From assembly GCA_947456845.1 (NCBI GenBank), contig CANGUJ010000119.1, positions 1-9,595 on the forward strand: a DNA stretch of 9,595 bases. Reading direction: 5' to 3'. The notes beneath the pieces are model-generated. The model ran no database searches and was not told the DNA's origin. It saw nothing but the letters and a program-made list of their open reading frames with translations. Source of the DNA: Burkholderiales bacterium (GTDB taxonomy: Bacteria; Pseudomonadota; Gammaproteobacteria; Burkholderiales; JAEUOS01). Each line of letters opens with the position of its first letter. Position 1 is the stretch's first letter. Positions 1 through 6,265 of the stretch are shown here, piece by piece. A program made the translations under genes and the position numbers.

Positions 1-870
1 CACGACTCGAACGCCAACGCGGCCGCCAGCGGAAGCGGGCTGGCCATCCCCGGCCTGCCCGGCTTCGGCTTCAACCCCAACCGGCGCTCCGATACCTTCC
101 GGGCCCTGGCCGGCGGCATCAACGGCCGCTACGTGATTGGCCCGGGATGGACGCTGTTCGGCGGCGGCAGCTTCAACCAGCGCTACAACAACGAGGTGGA
201 CCGGTTCGACACCGGCACCTACGGCCTCGACGGCGGGGTGGTCCACCAGCGCGGCGCCAACGAATACAGCCTGGCCGTCCAGACCCAGGCGTTCGATCTC
301 GACCACGCGCGTTTCCGCGACGCCACCGGCGCGGTCGCCCAGTGGCGCTACTCGCTGTCGAACCGCCAGCAGGTCTCCGCCTACGCGCAACTCGCCCGGC
401 TCACCTACCCGAGCGCGAGCCTGCGCAACGCCCACCGCGAAGTCCTCGGCGTGGCCTGGGCGAGCGCCCTCCAGGGGGCATGGGCCCCGGCGGTCTACGC
501 GGGCCTGTATGCCGGGCGCGAGCGCACCATGTCCGGCAATGTGGCCGAGTTCGGTCATCAGGTCATCGGCCTCAGGGGCGGCGGCCAGATGAGCCTGCGC
601 GAGTCGCTCACCGCCTTTGTCAACCTCAACTACGAGGAACGGCGCTACGGCAACCCGGAGAACCTCAACAACCCGGCTTCGCTGACCAGCTTCTTCCCGT
701 TCGCCCGCAAGGACAGGGAATACGGCGTGCGGGTGGGCTTGAACTACCAGTTCGCCGGCAGGTGGAGCGTAAGCCCTTCGGTGGCCTACACCGACAACCA
801 GTCCAACGTATCGGTCTCGGCCTATCGACGCGCGGTCTTCCTGGCCACGCTGCGCTACGATTTCCGCTGA
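1..870 (+). CDS. Slam/DUF560-like outer-membrane beta-barrel protein, C-terminal part (5' end outside window)
   Basis: The frame is open from base 1 to the TGA at 868-870, giving 289 residues of a longer protein; the GTG at 133 is an internal valine, not a start. The visible part is a run of amphipathic strands of alternating polar and hydrophobic or aromatic residues, typical of an outer-membrane barrel, ending in a strand that closes with Leu-Arg-Tyr-Asp-Phe-Arg. The opening residues (HDSNANAA, then GFGFNPNRRSD) and the last two strands (KDREYGVRVGLNYQF, then SPSVAYTDNQSNVSVSAYRR) resemble the C-terminal barrel of Slam proteins, which usually carry a TPR-containing N-terminal domain and move lipoproteins or soluble haem/metal-binding proteins across the outer membrane. 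That N-terminal part would lie upstream and cannot be checked. The FecR-domain gene 150 bp downstream is the obvious candidate substrate. It could instead be another TPR-linked porin-like barrel. The barrel call is firm, the Slam assignment moderate. Confidence 0.72.
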   Translation, partial: HDSNANAAASGSGLAIPGLPGFGFNPNRRSDTFRALAGGINGRYVIGPGWTLFGGGSFNQRYNNEVDRFDTGTYGLDGGVVHQRGANEYSLAVQTQAFDLDHARFRDATGAVAQWRYSLSNRQQVSAYAQLARLTYPSASLRNAHREVLGVAWASALQGAWAPAVYAGLYAGRERTMSGNVAEFGHQVIGLRGGGQMSLRESLTAFVNLNYEERRYGNPENLNNPASLTSFFPFARKDREYGVRVGLNYQFAGRWSVSPSVAYTDNQSNVSVSAYRRAVFLATLRYDFR

Positions 871-945
871 GCGCGAGGCCGCGAGATGCCCACGCCCGTC
901 GCATGCCCGCCGTGCCCGCGCCGGTGCGCGGTGCACGTGGCGTTG

Positions 946-960
946 TGCGGGCAGCCCGCA
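946..960. repeat. Small GC-rich inverted repeat between barrel gene and FecR gene
   Basis: TGCGGG (946-951) and CCCGCA (955-960) form a perfect 6-bp stem with a 3-base loop in the 150-bp gap (871-1020). No T-run follows, so it is not a convincing intrinsic terminator; it might be a weak attenuator or chance in GC-rich DNA. I see no convincing promoter in the rest of this gap, so the two genes may be co-transcribed. Confidence 0.25.
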
Positions 961-1010
961 ACGCAGTAGTCTTCGGATGCCGTCGGATTCCCGGACCGAC
1001 GTTCACGCAG

Positions 1011-1014
1011 GGAG
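1011..1014 (+). promoter_or_regulatory. Ribosome binding site of the FecR-domain gene
   Basis: GGAG lies 6 bases before the ATG at 1021. It supports this start, which also gives a clean signal peptide. Confidence 0.6.
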
Positions 1015-1020
1015 CGCAGC

Positions 1021-2412
1021 ATGCCCATTGATTCCAGATTTCCCACCACCCTGATGGCCGCCGCCCTGGCGGCGGCGTTTCCCGGCGCGGTCTTCGCCCA
1101 GGTGGCCGCGCGCGTCGATTTCGCCGCCGGCAACGTGGTCGCCCTCGCTCGGGACGGACGTTCGCGTCCGCTCGCGCGCGGCGCCGAGGTGCAGGTCGGC
1201 GAGACGGTCAGCACCCAGCAGGGTCGCGCGCAGATGCGCTTCACCGACGGCGCCTACGTGTCCCTGCAGCCGCAGACCGACTTCCGCGTCGACACCTACG
1301 TCTTCGACGGCCGCGGCAGCGCCAACGAAAGCGCGGTGATGAGCCTGCTCAAGGGCGGCCTGCGCACCATCACCGGCCTGATCGGGCGCACCAACCGCGA
1401 CGGCTACCGCCTGCAGACATCCACCGCCACGGTGGGCATCCGCGGCACCTCCTACGCGGTCACCTACGATGCCGGCGGCAGCGTCACCGTCTTCGTGGCC
1501 GACGGCGCGATCTCGATCAGCAACGACGCCGGAACCACCGTGCTGCCCGGCGGCAACAGCGCTGTGGTCGGCAACCGCAATGCGCCGCCCGCGACCAGCA
1601 CGGAACGGCCGTTCCTGCCGCCCGCCGGCAGCACCGCCCCCACCACTACCGTCACCCCGCCGCAAAACCCGACCCAGGATGCGCAAACCCCGCTGCTGCC
1701 CGTGTCGCCGACCCTGCTCACCGGCACGCTCGTCAACACCGACCCGGATTTTCCGAACTTCGCACTGTCTAGCGGGATCGAGATGTTCAGCGGGCATGCA
1801 CCGTCGGCCACGCTCAACGCGCAAGGCATCCTGACCGCCTACCAAGTCTCTGGCTTCGAAGGCATTTCCAGCGATTCGAGCGGCAGCGCGCAGTTGTCTC
1901 TGGCGGGCAATGACGGCATCATCGCCTGGGGCCGCTGGATCGGCGGGATCACCGGCAACGGCGTCGATCTCAACACCAACGGGCCACTGCACTGGATCGT
2001 CGGCTTGCCGGCAACCAACATGCCCACCACCGGCAGCGCCTCGTACTCCATGCTGGGCGCCACCGCCTCGTGCGTCGCGGGCTGCAGCACCGCGGCGGTG
2101 ACCAGTTCGAACCTCACGGTCAATTTCGGCCCTTCCGGCGTCACCGGCGGCAATTTAACGACGAGCATGAACATTACCGGAACCCCGATTGGTACTTTTA
2201 GCGGTTCTATTGTCAACGAGGTCTACCCGAGTCTCGGGAAAAGCGGTTTCTATACGTTTACGTGCTGCGGCGGCAGCCTGACCATGTCCGGCGAAGGCTT
2301 CGTCGCCGGACCCGGTGCGTCGCGCGCCGGTTTGGCATACCAAGTCTATGGGACGCTGGGCGAGGGTCCTGCGACCGAAATTCGCGGCGTGGTGGCCTAC
2401 AAGAAGAACTGA
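1021..2412 (+). CDS. Secreted FecR-domain protein with glycine-rich, TbpB-like C-terminal region
   Basis: 463 residues. Residues 1-26 are a signal peptide: a hydrophobic Ala-rich core ending Val-Phe-Ala before Gln. There is no lipobox cysteine, so a soluble exported protein is predicted. Residues about 30-180 form a FecR domain, with F74-T-D-G-A-Y-V-S-L82 and T-V138-G-I-R-G-T143 as clear family signatures, followed by a FVADGAISI strand. A Pro/Thr-rich linker spans about 190-240. The C-terminal half is rich in Gly, Ser and Thr, with a W303-G-R-W306 motif, cysteines at 351/355 and 415/416, and a closing segment (G426-F-V-A-G-P, then AGLAYQVYG and a last strand ending YKKN) that resembles the small C-terminal barrels of TbpB and hemophilin-type Slam cargo. 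Classical FecR is an inner-membrane anti-sigma regulator with a TonB-type receptor and ECF sigma factor beside it; none is visible here, and there is no transmembrane anchor besides the signal. A periplasmic or secreted role with the upstream barrel protein fits better. The FecR call is firm, the C-terminal likeness moderate. Confidence 0.8.
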   Translation: MPIDSRFPTTLMAAALAAAFPGAVFAQVAARVDFAAGNVVALARDGRSRPLARGAEVQVGETVSTQQGRAQMRFTDGAYVSLQPQTDFRVDTYVFDGRGSANESAVMSLLKGGLRTITGLIGRTNRDGYRLQTSTATVGIRGTSYAVTYDAGGSVTVFVADGAISISNDAGTTVLPGGNSAVVGNRNAPPATSTERPFLPPAGSTAPTTTVTPPQNPTQDAQTPLLPVSPTLLTGTLVNTDPDFPNFALSSGIEMFSGHAPSATLNAQGILTAYQVSGFEGISSDSSGSAQLSLAGNDGIIAWGRWIGGITGNGVDLNTNGPLHWIVGLPATNMPTTGSASYSMLGATASCVAGCSTAAVTSSNLTVNFGPSGVTGGNLTTSMNITGTPIGTFSGSIVNEVYPSLGKSGFYTFTCCGGSLTMSGEGFVAGPGASRAGLAYQVYGTLGEGPATEIRGVVAYKKN

Positions 2413-2451
2413 GCCTGCCGGCGCGCTGCCCGAGCGGGGCTGTCACCGGCC

Positions 2452-3825
2452 ATGGAAGCCGAGCGTCGGCCCGCACAGGCGCCCGCCTCGCATCTGGCGC
2501 ACCTGACCCTGCCCGCCATCCCGGCCGGGCGCGGCCAGACCATGCTGGCCCTACAGTTCCAGTTCGACCGCTCGCAATGGCTTGACCGCGCGTCGATTCT
2601 TGATCACCAGTTCGAACAACTACGCGTTCTGGTCGACCACGCGCGCGCCCAGGCGCCGTTCTATCGCGATCATATGCGGCGGGCGCAAATTTTCAGCCTT
2701 GGCGGCCTCACGCCGGCAAGTTTCGCGCGCTGGCCGCTGCTGTCGCGTCGCGATGTGCTCGCTGCGGGAGCAGCGCTCCTGGCACGCACCATGCCCTCCG
2801 CCCATGGTGGAATCATCTGGAACGCCACCACCGGCTCGACCGGCCAGCCGGTGCGGGTGGCGAACAGCGCGCTCGGCGCGCTGTTCCAGGACGCGCTGGT
2901 CATGCGCAGCCATTTCTGGTACGGACTCGACCTGAGTCTGAAATTCGCCGCCATCCGTTCCGGCACGGACGAGGCCGCAGGCGCGGACTGGGGCCCGGCG
3001 CTGCGCGGCACCTTCGAGACCGGGCCTTCGGTCCTCCTCGGCCTGAGCGAAGACCTGGGCGCGCAATTCGAGTGGCTATGCCGCGAATCGCCTGCCTACC
3101 TTTTGTCGCGCGGCCACACGTTGCACGCGCTGATTCACGAGAGCCGCGCGCGAGGCGCGCGCCCCGAGGGCATCAAGGCGCTGCTGTCATTCGCGGACCG
3201 CCCGCCCGACGACCTGCGGATGCTGGCGCGCGAGGTGTGGGGCGCGCCGGTGTTCGACACCTACAGCGCCGGCGAATTCGGCGTGCTCGCGCTGCAGTGT
3301 CCCGATCACGAACATTTGCACGCGCAGTCGGAACACGTGCTGCTGGAAATCCTGCGCGAGGACGGTTCGGCCTGCGCACCCGGCGAGATCGGGCGGGTGG
3401 TGGTGACCGACCTGCACAACTTCGCCATGCCGCTGATCCGCTATGTGATCGGCGACTATGCCGAGGTCGGTGAACCCTGCCAGTGCGGACGCGGCCTGCC
3501 GGTGATCCGGCGCATCGCAGGGCGGTCATCGCACATGGCCGTCGACGTGAACGGGCGGCGCTTCTGGCCCCTGCTCAACCCCTTCATGTGGGCCAGCACG
3601 CCGATCACGCAGCGCCAGTTCGTGCAACTGACGCGCACCCACATCGAGGTGCGCTTCGTCGCCCCGCGCGATCTCACATCCGCCGAAGAGGCCGACATTC
3701 GCGCAGGCCTCATCTCGACCTTTCGTCATCCCTTCGAGTTCAGTTTCGTTCGCGTGGATGAGATCGCTCGCGCGCCGGGCGCGAAGTTCGAGGAGTTCAT
3801 CTCGCGCGTGGATGGCCCGGCATGA
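2452..3825 (+). CDS. PaaK/CapK-family adenylate-forming enzyme (phenylacetate-CoA ligase-like), copy 1
   Basis: 457 residues, the usual size for this family. Family members adenylate a carboxylate with ATP and often pass it to CoA; the substrate cannot be read here. Visible motifs: the phosphate-binding loop T126-T-G-S-T-G-Q-P133; D269-T-Y-S-A-G-E-F-G277, the adenine/metal motif with Glu275; a strand GRVVVTDL followed by NFAMPLIRY and G334-D335, the ribose-binding Asp; C343-Q-C345-GRGLP; and a C-terminal lysine in GAK445FEEF, the position expected for the catalytic lysine of the mobile domain. The ATG at 2452 is preferred over the ATG at 2541 because the next gene shares the intervening N-terminal residues (PAIP, GQ-x-ML, then QFQFDRSQW). 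No strong ribosome binding site is visible; a GGGG lies 12 bases upstream. It starts 39 bp after the FecR gene and its stop overlaps the next start (ATGA), so an operon is likely. Members of this family often sit in polysaccharide or surface-modification loci. Confidence 0.82.
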   Translation: MEAERRPAQAPASHLAHLTLPAIPAGRGQTMLALQFQFDRSQWLDRASILDHQFEQLRVLVDHARAQAPFYRDHMRRAQIFSLGGLTPASFARWPLLSRRDVLAAGAALLARTMPSAHGGIIWNATTGSTGQPVRVANSALGALFQDALVMRSHFWYGLDLSLKFAAIRSGTDEAAGADWGPALRGTFETGPSVLLGLSEDLGAQFEWLCRESPAYLLSRGHTLHALIHESRARGARPEGIKALLSFADRPPDDLRMLAREVWGAPVFDTYSAGEFGVLALQCPDHEHLHAQSEHVLLEILREDGSACAPGEIGRVVVTDLHNFAMPLIRYVIGDYAEVGEPCQCGRGLPVIRRIAGRSSHMAVDVNGRRFWPLLNPFMWASTPITQRQFVQLTRTHIEVRFVAPRDLTSAEEADIRAGLISTFRHPFEFSFVRVDEIARAPGAKFEEFISRVDGPA

Positions 3826-5198
3826 TGCCGACGGGCCTTGGCTCTCGCATTCACTCCTCCTTGCCGGGCGTGGTGTGGCCTGCCATTCCGCCGCCGGCCG
3901 GCCAGGCGATGCTGGCCGCACAATTCCAGTTCGACCGCTCGCAGTGGTGGCCGGCGGATGAGCTGCTGGCTCAACAGTTTCGCCAGTTGCGCCTGTTGAT
4001 CGCGCATGCGGTGGAAAACGTCCCGCACTACCGCAACCACCTGGCACATTGCGGTGTGAGCAAGCCGGAGGACATCACGCCCGACATCTTCCTGCGCTGG
4101 CCATTGCTCGGCAAACGCGCGGTCCAGGCCGAGCCGGCGCGCTTCGAAGCGACCGCGCTGCCCCCCGGCCACGGCGAGATGCGCCTGGTGGTGACCTCCG
4201 GGTCGAGCGGCCAGCCGCTGCGCGCCGCCACCTCCGATGCGTCGGTATTCGTGCAGCACGCGCTGGTGATGCGCAGCCACCTCTGGTACGGCTTCGACCT
4301 GCGCGCCAAGTTCGCCGCGATCCGCGCCTCCATCGATGCGCCTGTCGCGCCCGACTGGGGCGTCCCGGACAACGCGGTGTTCCGCACCGGCCCGCTCGTC
4401 ATGCACAGCGCGTTCGACGACCATGACGCGCAGCTCGACTGGCTGCTGCGCGAACAACCCGCCTACCTGTTGGCGCACAACACCAACCTACGGGCGCTGC
4501 TGGAAAAAAGCCGCCACCGCCGCGCCGCACCGCACTCGCTGCGCGCGGTGATGGGGTTCGGCGACATGGCCGCGCCCGACACGGCCGAGCTCGCGCGAAA
4601 CCTGTGGGGCGCGGCTTTCTACGACACCTACAGCGCCAGCGAGGTCGGCACCATCGCATTGCAGTGCCCGGCGCACCCGCACCTGCACGTGCAGGGCGAG
4701 CACGTCTACCTCGAGGTGCTGCGCGCCGACGATTCGCCCTGCGTCCCCGGCGAGACCGGACGCGTGGTGATCACCGACCTGCAGAACTTCGCCATGCCGC
4801 TGATCCGCTACGAACTCGGCGACTACGCCACCGTCGGCCCGCCCTGCCCGTGCGGACGTGGCTTGCCGGTATTGAAAGGCGTGGTCGGGCGCGCCGGCCA
4901 CCTGGCGGTCGACCCGACCGGGCGCACCTTCTTCGCCCATCTCAACCTCGGCTTCTGGACCACCGCTGCGCCGATCCAGCAGCGCCAGATCGTCCAGCTC
5001 ACTGCGTCACGGCTCGAGGTGCGCTATGTCGCGGAGCGCGATCTGGCCGGCGACGAGTGCGCCACCCTGACCCGCGAGCTGCGCGCGGCGATGCGCTACG
5101 ACTACGAGATCGGCTTCACGCGCATGGCGCACATCCCGCGCGGGGCGGGCGGCAAGTTCGACGATTTCCTGTCGCTGTTGCCAAAGCAGATCGCGTGA
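3822..5198 (+). CDS. PaaK/CapK-family adenylate-forming enzyme, copy 2 (paralogue of upstream gene)
   Basis: 458 residues, collinear with the preceding gene from end to end and by eye roughly half identical, with a perfect 26-base DNA match (3418-3443 and 4785-4810) over the NFAMPLIR segment. Motifs: V124-T-S-G-S-S-G-Q-P132 phosphate loop; D268-T-Y-S-A-S-E-V-G with Glu274; G333-D334 ribose motif; C342-P-C344-GRGLP; and GGK445FDDF at the C-terminus. All catalytic positions appear intact, so both copies are probably active. The ATG at 3822 overlaps the previous TGA by four bases, and a GGATGG lies 6 bases before it, so translation is probably coupled; the second ATG at 3825 is an alternative. 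The differences between copies fall mainly in residues 135-260 and after 350, where substrate contacts would be expected, hinting at different substrates or a hetero-oligomer. The substrate is unknown. It ends 32 bp before the convergent glycosyltransferase gene, and no clear terminator lies between. Confidence 0.82.
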   Translation: MMPTGLGSRIHSSLPGVVWPAIPPPAGQAMLAAQFQFDRSQWWPADELLAQQFRQLRLLIAHAVENVPHYRNHLAHCGVSKPEDITPDIFLRWPLLGKRAVQAEPARFEATALPPGHGEMRLVVTSGSSGQPLRAATSDASVFVQHALVMRSHLWYGFDLRAKFAAIRASIDAPVAPDWGVPDNAVFRTGPLVMHSAFDDHDAQLDWLLREQPAYLLAHNTNLRALLEKSRHRRAAPHSLRAVMGFGDMAAPDTAELARNLWGAAFYDTYSASEVGTIALQCPAHPHLHVQGEHVYLEVLRADDSPCVPGETGRVVITDLQNFAMPLIRYELGDYATVGPPCPCGRGLPVLKGVVGRAGHLAVDPTGRTFFAHLNLGFWTTAAPIQQRQIVQLTASRLEVRYVAERDLAGDECATLTRELRAAMRYDYEIGFTRMAHIPRGAGGKFDDFLSLLPKQIA

Positions 5199-5230
5199 AT
5201 GTCCCGGCCGTGGGCCAGCAGCGCGCCCGA

Positions 5231-6238
5231 TCAGGCGGTTGGGCTGCCGCCCATCACCATCTGGTGCAGCCGCTCGGCATAGGCGGGGCCGAAGCGCTCA
5301 CGCGCGGTGCGCCGTGCGGCGGCGCCGACCGCACGGCGCAGAGCCGGATCACGCGCCAGACGCAGGATCGCGGCATGGGCCTGGTCTTGCGTATCGACCA
5401 GGAAACCGCACTCCGGGCTTTCGAACAGGTCGGCGAATCCGCCTGGGCGCACCGCCACCACCGGCAGGCCGGCGGCAAATGCTTCGGCCACGGCCAGCCC
5501 GGAAGGCTCGATGAAGCGGCCGGCCCCGCCGGTGCGATAGAAAAAGATATCGATGCCGGCCAGATACCCCGCCACGCCGGTCGCGCTTTGCGGCAGCAGT
5601 TCGATGTCAGGCCGATCAGTCAGCGCGCCGCGCAGCACCGTCGCACCCATCAGGCGCACGACAAGCCTTTCGGCCGCGAGTGCGCGATACAAGAGCGGAT
5701 CGTCGGCGTGATGCTTTTCGGCCACGTCGCGGCTCAAGCGGCCCACCACCGCCGGATCGCGATCGTAGTCACGCTCGATTTCGAACATCGCCCGCATGTC
5801 GGCCGTCGGATAGAGCAAAGGACCATCAAGCGCAGATGCGTCACGCAAGAGCGTCGAGACGTGAATGATGGAAGGCGCCGGCAGGCCTGCCGCGCGCACC
5901 GCCAGCACGCAGCTATAAAGCGCGGCGTAATTGAACAAGTCGTTGACGATCACTACCCGCTCGCAATGCGAAGCTGCCAGCCATACGCCCGGCACGAAAT
6001 GCGTTCCCCAGATGAGGAGCACGCCACCCTTGGGGAAACGGCCGGCAAATGGCGCAATGGTTTCGACCGCAACGCCAACCTCGCGCGCCAGCGCCTCCAC
6101 CGCGGGCGCTGTCCGCACGGTTGACCAGACCTTAACCGGAGAATCCGCCTGCAGCAGGCGCGCGGCCTCCAGCGCGGCGCGCTCCGACCCGCGGATGGCG
6201 GTCTCGAACGCACTGATAATGTGTAATTGTGTGGACAT
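5231..6238 (-). CDS. GT-B glycosyltransferase, GT4-like (group 1)
   Basis: 335 residues from the ATG at 6238 (complement) to the TGA at 5231. The frame stays open upstream to 6502, but the extra 88 residues are Arg/Pro-rich, unlike the family and antisense to the next gene, so the start MSTQLHIISAFE, a typical first Rossmann strand, is chosen. Transfer of a sugar from a nucleotide-sugar donor is predicted. Evidence: Gly-Ser-Glu-Arg at 17-20 after the first strand; V-G-R168-L-S-R170-D then E-K175-H-H, the Arg/Lys pair that usually contacts the donor diphosphate; and the EX7E motif with Glu244 and Glu252 (EPSGLAVAEA), followed by AAGLPVVAV and PGG. It is shorter than many GT4 enzymes (about 350-400 residues), the N-terminal domain being compact. 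No signal peptide or membrane span is visible, so it should act in the cytoplasm. Its start lies 27 bp from the divergent GT41 gene. Donor and acceptor are unknown. Confidence 0.82.
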   Translation of the reverse strand: MSTQLHIISAFETAIRGSERAALEAARLLQADSPVKVWSTVRTAPAVEALAREVGVAVETIAPFAGRFPKGGVLLIWGTHFVPGVWLAASHCERVVIVNDLFNYAALYSCVLAVRAAGLPAPSIIHVSTLLRDASALDGPLLYPTADMRAMFEIERDYDRDPAVVGRLSRDVAEKHHADDPLLYRALAAERLVVRLMGATVLRGALTDRPDIELLPQSATGVAGYLAGIDIFFYRTGGAGRFIEPSGLAVAEAFAAGLPVVAVRPGGFADLFESPECGFLVDTQDQAHAAILRLARDPALRRAVGAAARRTARERFGPAYAERLHQMVMGGSPTA

Positions 6239-6250
6239 GGGCCGATTATC
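6215..6250. promoter_or_regulatory. Possible divergent promoter region with two mirrored GATAAT hexamers
   Basis: GATAAT occurs on the + strand at 6215-6220 and on the - strand at 6250-6245, each one base from the TATAAT consensus, on either side of the GT4 start codon. I found no matching -35 hexamers at 16-18 bp. The + element would give a leader of about 40 bases for the GT41 gene; the - element would place a start site almost on the GT4 ATG. This is AT-rich for the window, but the call is tentative. Confidence 0.22.
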
Positions 6251-6265
6251 GGGCCGCGGTGCCGA

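Noticed and set aside
133..870. Complete 245-residue gene starting at GTG 133
   Set aside because: The frame is open to base 1 and the upstream residues continue the same barrel pattern, so this is the 3' part of a larger gene.
943..972. TTGTGC and TAGTCT as a promoter for the FecR gene
   Set aside because: Both hexamers match consensus poorly and the first overlaps the inverted repeat; not distinguishable from chance.
1003..1992. Long - strand open frame antisense to the FecR gene
   Set aside because: Low-complexity Gly/Ala/Arg composition, no recognisable motif, and the + strand frame has a ribosome binding site, signal peptide and FecR domain.
5225..5244. Stem GCCCGA/TTGGGC as a terminator between ligase 2 and GT4
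   Set aside because: Only 6 bp with a G-T wobble, an 8-base loop and no T-tract on either strand; it also overlaps the GT4 stop codon.
4604..6124. Long + strand open frame (506 codons) across the ligase 2 / GT4 junction
   Set aside because: Its translation is Arg/Ala/Gly/His-rich, without domains, and overlaps two genes with clear motifs in other frames; open shadow frames of this kind are expected in GC-rich DNA.
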